Below, piece by piece: positions 44,189 to 53,901 of a stretch of 58,251 nucleotides of DNA. This stretch comes from an uncultured Christensenella sp. Its GTDB lineage: Bacteria; Bacillota; Clostridia; Christensenellales; UBA3700. Location: the NCBI GenBank assembly GCA_910583995.1, contig CAJTYW010000010.1:1-58251 (forward strand), given 5' to 3'. Each line of letters starts with the position of its first letter. Position 1 is the stretch's first letter. The notes below the pieces were generated by a model. It was not told where the DNA came from. It searched no databases and saw only the letters and a program-made list of their open reading frames with translations. A program made the translations under genes and the position numbers.

Positions 44189-46243
44189 TCAAATTTTCAT
44201 TGCAATGTCCCAAGCACGCTGAATTACCGTACGCAAATTTCCAACCACTTTGCAATCACCAACAAGTTTTGCTTTGCTGTCAATTGGATATGGAACATAA
44301 CCTACAGACATAATCACGCTATCGCCCAAAATTTCATATTCCTTACCTTGTTTATCGGTAACTATAACTCCGTTATCGGTAATTTCCTTTAAAGAAGTTT
44401 CTAACTTGACATCTACCATATCGCTATGAAGTTCAAATTTATCTCTCAAGTAAGAAGAGTTTGCAAGGCAAACACCAGGTACCGCAATTAAGTCATTCTT
44501 CATTTCTACAATTGTAACTTTTTTGCCTTTATTAAACAAATCCAAAGCAATTTCACAACCAGTTAATCCGCCACCTATTACAATTACATTATCGCCTACT
44601 TGCTTTTCACCCAATAGGTATTCACAGGCTTCAATAGTTTTTTCAACACCTTTAACTCGTAGTTTTCTAGGAATGCTACCTGTTGCAACAACTACATCGT
44701 CAAAATTTAAGGAATATATATCTTTTATCTCTGTGCCAAATTTAATGTCTATTCCAAGGTCTACCATTTCTTTTTTATACCAGTCTATAAGTTCTTTGTC
44801 CTTTTCCTTAAAAGATGGTGCAGCTGCTGCAATAAATACGCCGCCTAGTTTATCTGATTTTTCAAACAAAGTAACTTTATGTCCGCGAAGAGCAAGTACA
44901 CGTGCAGTTTCCATACCGCCTATACCGCCACCGATAACAGCGACATTTTTTTGTTTTTTGGCTTTAATAATTTTATATTTTTTTGTGTGCATTGTTTCCG
45001 GATTGATAGCACACCTTGCCATACCGGCATTATCGTGAATGGTTTGGGCATTTCCTACACCTTTGTAATGTGCCATATTAAAACAAGCGTTATGACAGCA
45101 AATGCAAGGTCTTATTGATGACATATCGTCTTGCATTAATTTTGTTACCCAAGCTGGGTCAGCTAAAAATTGTCTTGCAACGCCCATAGCATCTATATCG
45201 CCATTAGCAACAGCTTGAGCCGCTTGACCGACAGACATTCTACCCGCACATACAACAGGAATATCAACAAATTTTTTGATATGAGCAACATCTTGCAAAT
45301 TGCAGTTTTGTGGCATATAAGGTCCTGGGTGAGCCCAATACCAAGCATCATAAGTTCCGTTATCGCAGTTAAGCATATCGTAACCTGCATCTTGAAGGTA
45401 TTTTGCGGCTTTTTCGCTTTCTTCCATATCTCTGCCAATTTCCACAAAATCTATTTCTTCAGGCAAAGCACCTTTACCAAAGTCTTTTGTTTTAGAAACA
45501 ACAGAATATCTAAGTGACACAGGAAAATCTTTTCCGCATTCCTTTTTAATCGCTTTTACAATTTCCACAGGGAATCTGTAACGATTTTCAAAAGAACCAC
45601 CATACTCGTCATCTCTCAAGTTAGTATATTTCATTGTAAATTGGTCAAGCAAATATCCTTCGTGTACAGCGTGAATTTCCACTCCGTCCACACCTGCTTC
45701 CATAAGTAGCTTTGATGTTTTTGCAAAAGCTTCAATCATTTGATTAATTTCTTTTATTGTTAAAGGACGAGATATACACTCTTCATACCAACGATTTGGC
45801 GTTGCAGATGCACTTGCTGTTAAATAACTAACATCAAGTATAGGTTTTAACAAAGTACCCAATGCCTTATTTTGCAGTGCTTTTATCATAATATCGTTTA
45901 TAGCAAGAGAACGACCAAAGCCCGCAGTCAATTGCACAAACAATTTGCAACCTGTTTTATGAAATTCTTCCATAAACTCTTTTAACTTTTTAAATTTGCC
46001 TTTGCCTTGATATAACCACTTTCCCATAAGTATATCGCTTAATGGTGCAATACCAGGCAAAATTAAACCTACATTATTTTTTGCTCTCTCAAGCAAGAAG
46101 TTTGCAGCTTCCTTATCAAAATGATTAGGCTCCATCCAACCAAATAGCGATGTTCCGCCCATAGATGTCATAACAATCCTATTTTTGATTTCTACATTAC
46201 CAATCTTCCAAGGCGTAAATAATGACTCATAATTTTTATCCAT
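44189..46243 (-). CDS. Old-yellow-enzyme family Fe-S flavoprotein (2,4-dienoyl-CoA/enoate reductase type)
   Basis: The 684-residue protein has an FMN TIM-barrel N-half (NRIVMTSMGG, GVEIHAVHEGYLLDQF, NLRDDEYGGSFENRYRF). The 4Fe-4S cysteines are CICCHNAC (C380, C383, C387) and C411. The C-half binds FAD and NAD(P) (VAVIGGGIGGMETARVL and VIVIGGGLTGCEIALDL). This layout matches FadH, enoate reductase and BaiCD/BaiH. It would reduce an activated C=C bond, for example of an enoate, a bile acid or a plant compound. The substrate is unknown. No partner genes lie beside it. Confidence 0.88.
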   Translation of the reverse strand: MDKNYESLFTPWKIGNVEIKNRIVMTSMGGTSLFGWMEPNHFDKEAANFLLERAKNNVGLILPGIAPLSDILMGKWLYQGKGKFKKLKEFMEEFHKTGCKLFVQLTAGFGRSLAINDIMIKALQNKALGTLLKPILDVSYLTASASATPNRWYEECISRPLTIKEINQMIEAFAKTSKLLMEAGVDGVEIHAVHEGYLLDQFTMKYTNLRDDEYGGSFENRYRFPVEIVKAIKKECGKDFPVSLRYSVVSKTKDFGKGALPEEIDFVEIGRDMEESEKAAKYLQDAGYDMLNCDNGTYDAWYWAHPGPYMPQNCNLQDVAHIKKFVDIPVVCAGRMSVGQAAQAVANGDIDAMGVARQFLADPAWVTKLMQDDMSSIRPCICCHNACFNMAHYKGVGNAQTIHDNAGMARCAINPETMHTKKYKIIKAKKQKNVAVIGGGIGGMETARVLALRGHKVTLFEKSDKLGGVFIAAAAPSFKEKDKELIDWYKKEMVDLGIDIKFGTEIKDIYSLNFDDVVVATGSIPRKLRVKGVEKTIEACEYLLGEKQVGDNVIVIGGGLTGCEIALDLFNKGKKVTIVEMKNDLIAVPGVCLANSSYLRDKFELHSDMVDVKLETSLKEITDNGVIVTDKQGKEYEILGDSVIMSVGYVPYPIDSKAKLVGDCKVVGNLRTVIQRAWDIAMKI

Positions 46244-46369
46244 AAAATATCCCCCTAAAAATTATTCCCTTAATTAAAGTATAACTTATACAACCTTAAA
46301 TGTCAATATCAAAAATTATGCAGATTTTAGTTATGTTTTTGTTTTGATGAAATGTTTAAATAAAAAATA

Positions 46370-46406
46370 CCGCATAAAAACTTTTACGCGATATTTTTGT
46401 TAACAA
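46370..46406 (-). terminator. Stem-loop terminator after the 137-residue protein gene
   Basis: AATATCGCGTAAAA and TTTTATGCGGTATT form a stem with one or two mismatches, followed by T on the minus strand. It lies about 45 bases after the stop. Confidence 0.65.
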
Positions 46407-46450
46407 TTTAATCCTAATTCAAAACAATATTTCTTAAAATAACTTTTTGT

Positions 46451-46864
46451 CTATTCTTTCACTGCTAGCAATTTGTTAAAAAGCTCCAAAGTTTCTTCGC
46501 TTGTACTCAAGTTAATATAGTATCTTTTATCGCCATTTTTGATAAAAATGTACTCTTCACCAAATCTCATTATGCTAAGATAAACTTCTGTTTCTATATC
46601 TTTTATTGTGTATCTACCTTTACGCTTACTCCCCACAGCTGTGCCGGCGATTCTTTTTGTAAGCTCCAACTTATCACTGCTAAGACTTATTTGTGCATTT
46701 GTCAAATCAATTTCAGTCCTATAAGAGTCTTTAACAATGAGTTTACTATTATTTATCTCAAACCTTGGTGGCAAAGTCAAGTCCACTGCAAGCCATACAA
46801 ATAAACCTATTGTGATTAATGCTATAAGAACTGAGCCAATTACAATAGTAGCTTTTTTACTCAT
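46451..46864 (-). CDS. Membrane-anchored PH-like hypothetical protein
   Basis: The 137-residue protein has one N-terminal membrane segment (IVIGSVLIALITIGLFVWLAV) and then ~105 residues of mainly strand character (RFEINNSKLIVKDSYRTEIDL, YIFIKNGDKRYYINLS). The pattern resembles bacterial PH-like proteins that follow a membrane anchor. The function is unknown. It is preceded by GGGGGA and has its own terminator. Confidence 0.7.
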   Translation of the reverse strand: MSKKATIVIGSVLIALITIGLFVWLAVDLTLPPRFEINNSKLIVKDSYRTEIDLTNAQISLSSDKLELTKRIAGTAVGSKRKGRYTIKDIETEVYLSIMRFGEEYIFIKNGDKRYYINLSTSEETLELFNKLLAVKE

Positions 46865-47039
46865 AATTTCCCCCTTTAAAAATATAAGGTTTTTATATGA
46901 AGCACTAGTTTAGATGTTAAAAAAACATTATATTCTTATACTCATTATATTACAAAAATTGCACAATGTCAATAGCAACTAATTTTCATTTAATACCGAT
47001 TTTCGGAGCTTTTTATTATAATTTTCATTATACGATATT

Positions 47040-48557
47040 TTATTTACAATTATTGTCACTTGTTTGTCTTGCCCTTTCTTCTTGTGTTAAACCTGCAAGA
47101 TAAATCACTTTATTTATATCCAAACCAAGCTTTTTGGCAACCTTAGAACCTAAGTCTGGCGATGTTATGAAAAACAAAGCACATTGTCTATATTGAATCC
47201 TTACAATCGCTTTTCCTAAACTACCGCAAATGTTATTTATGGTATTTATTTTTTCCTGCTCTGTTAATTTCTCATAAAATCTGCGTGGTTGTTCAAAGTC
47301 AATTGCAGTTACTGGCATAGGATAGTTTTTTACAAAACCACAGCTAGTTAATGGCGGTGGAGTGCCTACTGGATTAGGTTTTACCCCACCAAAAGAGTTA
47401 GGGAAATAATTAGGAAAAGGCATATCTGGTATTATTGTTGCCATTTTGCCGTCTCTTTGATAGTTTGCAACTTTGTTTTTAGGTTTATTTGATGGCAATT
47501 GCTCAAAATTTACTCCCAAACGATATCTTTGAGTGTCTGCATAAAATACCATTCTTGCGTTTAACATTTTATCAGGTGATGCACCAATTCCGTTTACAAG
47601 ATTTCCTGGACAAAAAGCTGCCTGCTCTATTTCTGTAAAAAAGTCTGTTGGTATTCTGTTTAAAACAAATTGACCTACTTTAATTAATGGATAATCTTCT
47701 TCATAAATCTCTTTTGTTACTTCAAAAATGTCATAACGATATTCTTTTGCCTGTTTTGGTGTTAAAATTTGTACATACATATCCCACGCAGGATAATCTC
47801 CTGCTTTTATATGGTCATACAGGTCTTGAATCGCATAATCAGGGTTTTCACCTGCAATCCTTACTGCTTCTGCGTCGGTTAGATTTTTTATACCTTGTTT
47901 TGATTTAAAATGGTATTTTACCCACACATAACTTCCGTCTTTTTTATACCACATAAATGTATGATTGCCAAAGCCGTCCATAAACCTAAATCCGTCTGGT
48001 GTACCATTATCTGACATTAATCTCATTACTTGGTGCATAGACTCTGGAGTTAGTGACAAAAAGTCCCAATAAGCATTCATATCCTTAAGGTTTGTTACAG
48101 GATTACGCTTTTGAGAATGAATAAAATCAGGGAATTTAATAGCATCACGCACAAAAAATACAGGTGTATCATTGCAAACAATATCGTAATTACCTTCCCT
48201 TGTATAAAATTTCAAAGCAAATCCACGTGGGTCTCTGTTTGTGTCAGCAGAACCCCTTTCGCCACTTACTGTTGAAAATCTTGCTAGCATCTCAGTTTGT
48301 TTGCCTTCCCCACAAAATATGTCCGCATCTGTATATTCAGACATATCTCGTAACAAAGTAAATACGCCAAAAGCACCGCCACCTTTTGCGTGAACTATTC
48401 TTTCAGGTATTCTCTCTCTATTAAAATGTGCCATTTTTTCTAATAGGTGCGCATCGCTCATTATCGTATATTCATTTCCTGCGGTAGTAATGCTATTTTG
48501 GTCATCATATACCCTACTACCTGTAGAACGAGTAAAACCATTATTTTGCTTATCCAT
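47040..48557 (-). CDS. katA: Heme catalase (clade 3 type)
   Basis: The 505-residue protein has the distal-site motif RIVHAKGGGAFG (catalytic H56), the conserved RFSTVSGERGSADTNRDPRGFALKFYT, and the proximal heme tyrosine in RMVFYADTQRYRLG. It dismutates hydrogen peroxide to water and oxygen. Its length and lack of a C-terminal domain fit the small-subunit clade. Most motifs read HAKGAG rather than HAKGGG; this change is minor. GGAGGG precedes the ATG. Catalase in a mostly anaerobic gene set suggests exposure to oxygen or inflammation. Confidence 0.94.
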   Translation of the reverse strand: MDKQNNGFTRSTGSRVYDDQNSITTAGNEYTIMSDAHLLEKMAHFNRERIPERIVHAKGGGAFGVFTLLRDMSEYTDADIFCGEGKQTEMLARFSTVSGERGSADTNRDPRGFALKFYTREGNYDIVCNDTPVFFVRDAIKFPDFIHSQKRNPVTNLKDMNAYWDFLSLTPESMHQVMRLMSDNGTPDGFRFMDGFGNHTFMWYKKDGSYVWVKYHFKSKQGIKNLTDAEAVRIAGENPDYAIQDLYDHIKAGDYPAWDMYVQILTPKQAKEYRYDIFEVTKEIYEEDYPLIKVGQFVLNRIPTDFFTEIEQAAFCPGNLVNGIGASPDKMLNARMVFYADTQRYRLGVNFEQLPSNKPKNKVANYQRDGKMATIIPDMPFPNYFPNSFGGVKPNPVGTPPPLTSCGFVKNYPMPVTAIDFEQPRRFYEKLTEQEKINTINNICGSLGKAIVRIQYRQCALFFITSPDLGSKVAKKLGLDINKVIYLAGLTQEERARQTSDNNCK

Positions 48558-48588
48558 ACTCCCTCCATATATTTTAAATTATACTCTT

Positions 48589-48618
48589 AATATATGCCAA
48601 AGGATTAATATTTGACAA
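48589..48618 (-). promoter_or_regulatory. Possible promoter of the catalase gene
   Basis: On the minus strand TTGTCA (48618-48613) and TATATT (48594-48589) are 18 bases apart and lie 32 bases before the start codon. No clear PerR box was recognised. Confidence 0.45.
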
Positions 48619-48770
48619 AGCAATTATATATGTAATAGATTTAATCGTTTTAAATTAAAAAATCAACAATTTTATGTTTATGATTGCTTCAAATGCCGCA
48701 AAACTAATCAAAAATCGGGGTTAAATTAAAATTTTTGGCTTAATAAATAAAATTCAAAGCTTTTATAAAT

Positions 48771-48800
48771 AAAAAAAAGCACTGCGTTTTAGCAATGCTT
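48771..48800 (-). terminator. Terminator after the formate/nitrite-type channel gene
   Basis: On the minus strand AAGCATTGC and GCAGTGCTT form a stem followed by eight T. It lies about 40 bases after the stop at 48839. Confidence 0.75.
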
Positions 48801-48838
48801 ATATATTGTTTGTTTTATTATATTTGATAATCTTTTAA

Positions 48839-49576
48839 TCAATTGTTTTTATCGCTTTCTGCATTTTTATTGTCATTATCTTTACTTATGAGTTTGTTTT
48901 TTGCCCATAGCACAACAGGAATAATTATACCGCCTATAATATTACCAATCATTACTGTAAAAGTGCTTAATACTATTTGTCCTACAAATGGTTTACCACC
49001 AAGTATAGCCAAAGCAAAATACACTTGATTTGCAACAGAGTGTTCAACCCCTAATATAACAAATATAAAAATTGGGAAAATAATCGCAAATATAGCAGCC
49101 ATTTTGTTATCTTTGCACGCTCTGTATCCAAGCACAGCCATTGTTATAAATATACCGCACAATATACTAGATGCAATAGTCACACCAAAATTTAATGCCA
49201 ATTTGCTCTCATAAAGCTCGATTGCTCTTGCCATAACCGCACTGCCGATTGGTGTTTTAAATATAAGCAATGCACCAAACCAACAACCAACACAGTTGCC
49301 AAGAAAACTTACAACTAACCTATACCATTCTTTATAATTAGTGTTAATTAAGTCACAATTCAATCCTGTAAACAACTTAAATTCTAACAATATTATAAAA
49401 GTCAAGCCAACTGTAAATGCCAAGCCACCTGCCATTTTTAAAGCAATGCTATTGCTGTCAAAACTGGTTATGTAAAGATATGCAATACCGCCTATTGATA
49501 TCATCAATCCCGCTAATATGGAAAGCATAAAAAACGCAGTATCTTTTTTAATTCTTCCAATAATTTTTTCTTTCAT
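48839..49576 (-). CDS. Formate/nitrite transporter family channel
   Basis: The 245-residue protein has six hydrophobic segments and the FNT hallmarks LEFKLFTGLNCDL and ILGVEHSVANQVYF (with the central pore histidine). It would move formate, nitrite, lactate or hydrosulfide across the membrane as a pentamer. The ATG at 49576 is chosen because GGGGT lies 4-5 bases upstream and a recurring intergenic motif occupies the stretch before it. A longer reading from 49630 is unlikely. The C-terminus is a charged tail. Nearby genes do not fix the ion. Confidence 0.87.
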   Translation of the reverse strand: MKEKIIGRIKKDTAFFMLSILAGLMISIGGIAYLYITSFDSNSIALKMAGGLAFTVGLTFIILLEFKLFTGLNCDLINTNYKEWYRLVVSFLGNCVGCWFGALLIFKTPIGSAVMARAIELYESKLALNFGVTIASSILCGIFITMAVLGYRACKDNKMAAIFAIIFPIFIFVILGVEHSVANQVYFALAILGGKPFVGQIVLSTFTVMIGNIIGGIIIPVVLWAKNKLISKDNDNKNAESDKNN

Positions 49577-49670
49577 TTTTACCCCGTAGCAATTTAATAC
49601 CGATTTTCGTAAGCTTTTGAGCCTTTTCACACAAGTATTAAATTGAATTTTAACTATCTAAATCACAAAT

Positions 49671-50573
49671 TTATATTTCAAATGGTGCCTTTAAACTATT
49701 TGCATCATAATAAAACTTATGCCAATATTGTTGAGAAATATTCAGCTCAAGTATAGAAACTTTACCTGAATAATCTTCCATTAAAATAAACTGCGTAAAT
49801 CTAAAAGTGCCATCTACCTTTTCAAGTTCCGCTACCATTCTGGTATTTTCGTCAAATCTTAAAAATTTCCCACCAGTAGATGCTTCAATTGCTTTAACCA
49901 CAGCTGTTTGATAAATATCGTCTGTCATATCTTTAGTATTTATAACAACCGAACAATAATATTTATTGTCTTTAAGATAAACCTTTTTATCTGTATCTTT
50001 TGACAGATAATTATCGCCTAAATTATATTGGTGAAAAGCTGTTTTTTGATTATTAACTTTATCCAAAGCAGATGATATACCATCATTTTCAAATGTAGGA
50101 TTAAATTTTCCCCAATCAGTTTTAGAAAAATCGGCTGTTACTTTATTATTTTTTTCGTCAAGTGTCATACTTTTTGCATCAATATATTTTGATTTAAAGT
50201 TATTCTCACCTGCATAATAAAATTGGTTGCCTTTATTATGTTTTTTAGCACCACCTGTTCCCATAATTATATTCTCTTCAAAATACTCGCTATCTGTTCT
50301 TACAACTGTTTGAGAAGTCACTTGATAAGCGAAATTAGGTGACGCATTAAACACAAAATCTACTGTCATTTTGTATTTGTTATTGTTTTTATAATAATCA
50401 AAAGCTTGCTCCATTACAGAAAAAGCATTTAAGTCTTTTACAACTTCCATACCGTCATCTTTAGGATTATACAACACTAAATAATCATTATAAGGCAAAT
50501 CTTTAGTGCAACCACACAAAGCCAATATCAGAATTACAAGTAAAGATAAGCTAATTAAAATTTTCTTCTTCAT
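49671..50573 (-). CDS. Hypothetical lipoprotein (300 residues)
   Basis: The protein starts with a lipoprotein signal (KKKILISLSLLVILILALCGC, lipid cysteine in LCGC) and is otherwise not recognised. The rest is a soluble alpha/beta domain with stretches such as YKMTVDFVFNASPNFAYQVTS and KYYCSVVINTKDMTDDIYQ, and a C-terminal strand-rich part. It is likely an outer-face binding or structural protein. The ATG at 50573 lies 6 bases after AAGGAGT; a seven-codon longer start has no good site. Confidence 0.7.
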   Translation of the reverse strand: MKKKILISLSLLVILILALCGCTKDLPYNDYLVLYNPKDDGMEVVKDLNAFSVMEQAFDYYKNNNKYKMTVDFVFNASPNFAYQVTSQTVVRTDSEYFEENIIMGTGGAKKHNKGNQFYYAGENNFKSKYIDAKSMTLDEKNNKVTADFSKTDWGKFNPTFENDGISSALDKVNNQKTAFHQYNLGDNYLSKDTDKKVYLKDNKYYCSVVINTKDMTDDIYQTAVVKAIEASTGGKFLRFDENTRMVAELEKVDGTFRFTQFILMEDYSGKVSILELNISQQYWHKFYYDANSLKAPFEI

Positions 50574-50718
50574 AAATACTCCTTTTACAGGCAAAAAAAC
50601 TTTAATAGTTATTTTACAAAAAAATCAAGTAAAAAATAAAATTTTTTATTTTACAAAAATTTATTAATAAAGCTTTTTTATTCTATTAATACAGCTAAAC
50701 AATTAAACATATTTAGCC

Positions 50719-51303
50719 TTACATTTCCCTTCTATCAATCAATGCTCTTGATAATGTAGTTTCGTCCGCATATTCAATATCCGAACCTATTGGTATACCG
50801 TGAGCTAGCCTTGTGACTTTTATCCCAAGTGGTTTTATAAGTCTTGCAATATACATTGCAGTTGCTTCCCCTTCAACATCAGAATTTGTCGCCATTATAA
50901 CTTCTGTTACACCATCAAGCCTTGCAAGCAGTTCCTTAATTCTAATATCGTTTACACCAATCCCCATAAGAGGATTAAGTGTACCATTCAAAATATGATA
51001 CACACCTTTAAAATCTTTTAATTTTTCAAAAGCTATAACATCTTTAGGTTCTTTAACTACACATATAATCGATTTGTCACGACTTGAACAAATTTCGCAA
51101 ACATCTTTGTCTGTGTAATTACCACAAATACTGCAAAAATGAACATTTTCTTTTACATCCATAATTGTGTTTGCAAAATTAATCGCATCGTCAGGAGTCA
51201 TATTGATTATCGAATATGCGTATCTTGTTGCAGTTTTTAAACCCACCCCGGGAAGTTTAGTAAACTCCGCAATTAGCTTTTGTATAGGTTCAATATATTG
51301 CAT
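50719..51303 (-). CDS. recR: Recombination protein RecR
   Basis: The 194-residue protein has the HhH region LPGVGLKTATRYAY, the zinc finger CSICGNYTDKDVCEIC (four cysteines), and the Toprim domain with ICVVKEPKDVIAFEK and MATNSDVEGEATAMYIA. RecR works with RecO (and RecF) to load RecA at gaps. It overlaps ybaB by one base (TAATG). The order dnaX-ybaB-recR is conserved. Confidence 0.96.
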   Translation of the reverse strand: MQYIEPIQKLIAEFTKLPGVGLKTATRYAYSIINMTPDDAINFANTIMDVKENVHFCSICGNYTDKDVCEICSSRDKSIICVVKEPKDVIAFEKLKDFKGVYHILNGTLNPLMGIGVNDIRIKELLARLDGVTEVIMATNSDVEGEATAMYIARLIKPLGIKVTRLAHGIPIGSDIEYADETTLSRALIDRREM

Positions 51304-51629
51304 TATAGTCCAAGTCCTGCAAAAGCACCCATTTTTGCTTGGCTTTCCGCTTCTGCTTTTTCATTTGCATCATTAAAAGCGGCAATAATCAAATCTTCCA
51401 ACATTTCAACATCTTCTGGGTCGCAAGCTTCAGGTTTGATAGTAACTGCAGTAAGTTTTTTATCGCAAGTCATAGTTATCTCAACCATACCGCCACCACT
51501 TGTACCAGCAACTTCTGTTTCTGCAAGTTGCTCTTTTGCAGCCATCATATCTTCCTGCATTTTTTGTGCTTGTCTCATAAGCTGCTGCATATTACCCATA
51601 CCGCCACCAAATCCACCATATTTAGCCAT
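51303..51629 (-). CDS. YbaB/EbfC family nucleoid-associated protein
   Basis: The 108-residue protein has the YbaB core: QLMRQAQKMQEDMMAAKEQL, the strand set MVEITMTCDKKLTAVTI, and DLIIAAFNDANEKAEAES. It forms a dimer and binds DNA. The N-terminus is Gly/Met-rich (YGGFGGGMGNM). It sits between dnaX and recR, as expected. Confidence 0.94.
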   Translation of the reverse strand: MAKYGGFGGGMGNMQQLMRQAQKMQEDMMAAKEQLAETEVAGTSGGGMVEITMTCDKKLTAVTIKPEACDPEDVEMLEDLIIAAFNDANEKAEAESQAKMGAFAGLGL

Positions 51630-51680
51630 AATAAATCCTCCAATAATACTAATTATTTATTTGTTATGATTTTATTTAAT

Positions 51681-53204
51681 TTATTTTGTATTTACAATAT
51701 CATTGTCAAACATACCTTTAACAAAAGCAATGTCATCATCAATATTTACAATCTTATCACTTTTAATAACACTTACACCTTTTACATCTTCAAACTCATT
51801 TACAAGTAAATTGTTAATCAAGTCCATATATTCAGGCATAAGCAGTATATCTGCCATATTTGCTCTTGCAGGTCTTATCATTACAACTCCGTTATCCAAA
51901 CTGAAATTGTCTTTATTAAGCTCTGTAAGTTCACTATAAAGTGCGTATTTCTTTAAATCTCTTGCCGATTTAATCAAAAATCCACAGCACGCAGATTTAT
52001 TAAATTGTCTTTTCACCTTTTTAACTTCACTAGAATTATTATTAACAGCAAAATTGCCATTTGCAATTCTATCTTCCAAACTTTTTAAACGGGTAACTAT
52101 ACCTGTTAAATCGATATTAGCTCGTGGGTCAGCACATTTTACAATGCTTGACTCTACTAAAGTTCTTGGCATACTACTATATCTCATAGCAGCTTCAACA
52201 CCAGACATAATATCCACGCACTGAAGAACTCTGTTACTATCCATACCACGCATTTCATTTAATCTAGCTAGAATTTCACTTGGTAAGCTCAATATCTTTT
52301 CAGGAGTTATCACATTAAGCACTACAAACAAATTACGGAACATTTTTGTTATATCGCGTGATAAAATACTCATACTTTTGCCGTAGTTTGCAAGATTATT
52401 TACAAGCGTTAACGCTGTGCTTACATCGCCGTTTAATGTACATTCCACTATATCTAAAATAATGTTTGGATTAGATTGTCCTAAAACATCTAAAACAACG
52501 TTATAGTCAACATTACCTTCCCCATAAGACACGCACATATCAGCAATAGAAAGTGCATCTCTGACTGAGCCGTCACCAGCTTCCGCAATTGCCAAACAAG
52601 CATCTTCTGTACATTTAATCCCCATATCGTCAAAGATATATTTAATCCTTCCTGCAATGCTTTTGGTTGGCACTAACCTAAAGTCAAAACGCAAGCATCT
52701 TGATAAAATAGTTTGCGGTAGTTTATGCACTTCAGTTGTTGCAAGAATAAATATAACGTGACTAGGTGGCTCTTCCAAGGTTTTTAATAGTGCGTTAAAC
52801 GCTCCTATTGATAGCATATGAACCTCGTCAATGATATACACCTTAAATCGCCCTATAGCAGGCGGATATTTGACAGATTCCCTAAGTTCTCTTATCTCGT
52901 CAACACCATTGTTGGATGCAGCGTCAATCTCAATTATATCAAGGTTATTAGTACCGCCTAACTCTTTGCAAACTTCACATTCGCCACAAGCTTGCCCATT
53001 ATTGTTATTATTACAATTTACAGCTCGTGCAAATATTTTTGCAATAGAAGTTTTACCTGTACCTCTAGTACCGGTAAACAAATATGCGTGACCAATTGTA
53101 TTTGTCTTAATTTGATTACGCAATATTCTGACAATATGCTCTTGTCCGACAATGCCGTCAAAATCATAAGGTCTATATTTTCTGTATATTGACACGTACG
53201 CCAT
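51681..53204 (-). CDS. dnaX: DNA polymerase III subunit gamma/tau
   Basis: The protein has the gamma/tau clamp-loader ATPase: FTGTRGTGKTSIAKI (Walker A), zinc-binding cysteines in CNNNNNGQACGECEVC, the Walker B YIIDEVHMLS, and the sensor region IFILATTEVHKLPQTILSRC. The C-terminal ~120 residues are shorter and less conserved, as is usual. It loads the beta clamp during replication. The ATG at 53204 is chosen because GAGG lies upstream and MAYVSIYRKYRP is the family start. ybaB and recR follow. Confidence 0.96.
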   Translation of the reverse strand: MAYVSIYRKYRPYDFDGIVGQEHIVRILRNQIKTNTIGHAYLFTGTRGTGKTSIAKIFARAVNCNNNNNGQACGECEVCKELGGTNNLDIIEIDAASNNGVDEIRELRESVKYPPAIGRFKVYIIDEVHMLSIGAFNALLKTLEEPPSHVIFILATTEVHKLPQTILSRCLRFDFRLVPTKSIAGRIKYIFDDMGIKCTEDACLAIAEAGDGSVRDALSIADMCVSYGEGNVDYNVVLDVLGQSNPNIILDIVECTLNGDVSTALTLVNNLANYGKSMSILSRDITKMFRNLFVVLNVITPEKILSLPSEILARLNEMRGMDSNRVLQCVDIMSGVEAAMRYSSMPRTLVESSIVKCADPRANIDLTGIVTRLKSLEDRIANGNFAVNNNSSEVKKVKRQFNKSACCGFLIKSARDLKKYALYSELTELNKDNFSLDNGVVMIRPARANMADILLMPEYMDLINNLLVNEFEDVKGVSVIKSDKIVNIDDDIAFVKGMFDNDIVNTK

Positions 53205-53632
53205 AAAACACCTCATTTAGTATTGTACCATAAAATCAAATCTTTTGCAATGTTTTTTACCAAATTTTATTCTATAATAAATTATATCCACAGCTATATC
53301 CATTTATATATAACTACGCCAATTTATTATTATAAATAGAATTAATACATTTACTCAAAGCTTTTTTATTTATAGTTTAATATTTCAAAAACAAGCTATA
53401 TTTGCACATTATTTAATTCAAGCATTATATTTCTATCGCCTTTAAAAATACAATGTTGCACAATATTTAAAAAATAAAAATTTTGTTAATTAATTGCATA
53501 TATTTTTATTTGCAATTAATTAAGCTAATTATTATAATGTAATTTGTACTACGTATTATGCAGATTAAATATTGCTTATTCTTCACTTAAAATATAATTT
53601 ATTTCAATCATTGTATGCTTATTTTAAAAACA

Positions 53633-53672
53633 AAAAAATAATGACCTTGAAAATCAAAAGTCATTATTTTTA
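53633..53672. terminator. Bidirectional stem-loop with A/T runs
   Basis: AAAAATAATGAC (53634-53645) and GTCATTATTTTT (53660-53671) pair around a loop of about 14 bases. It looks like a terminator on either strand but follows no gene I can see, so it may mark the end of an undetected RNA. Confidence 0.5.
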
Positions 53673-53871
53673 TTTAACATTATAAATTGATAATCATATT
53701 AATTTAAATTTATTTACAATTAAATAATAAAAACATTATTTTGGTAAATTATAAAACTAATTTTAATTAGTAATTTTAATAAAACAATAATAAATTTTAA
53801 TTGCTGACTACATAAGTACTTATACAGTCAAGTAAATAAAACTTGCTATTAAACAAATGTTTTTATTATGC

Positions 53872-53901
53872 ACATTGTCACATTTTGTAATGTGACAATG
53901 T
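53872..53901. repeat. Perfect 13-bp inverted repeat with 4-base loop
   Basis: ACATTGTCACATT and AATGTGACAATGT are exact complements around TTGT. Neither side is followed by a T-run, so it is not a standard terminator. It lies 12 bases after the stop of the uL15-like gene and could be an mRNA 3' stabiliser or a regulator-binding palindrome. Confidence 0.55.

Noticed and set aside
49577..49630. An 18-codon N-terminal extension of the formate/nitrite-type channel
   Set aside because: The stretch carries the recurring intergenic motif and no ribosome binding site at its first codon, while a GGGGT precedes the ATG at 49576.
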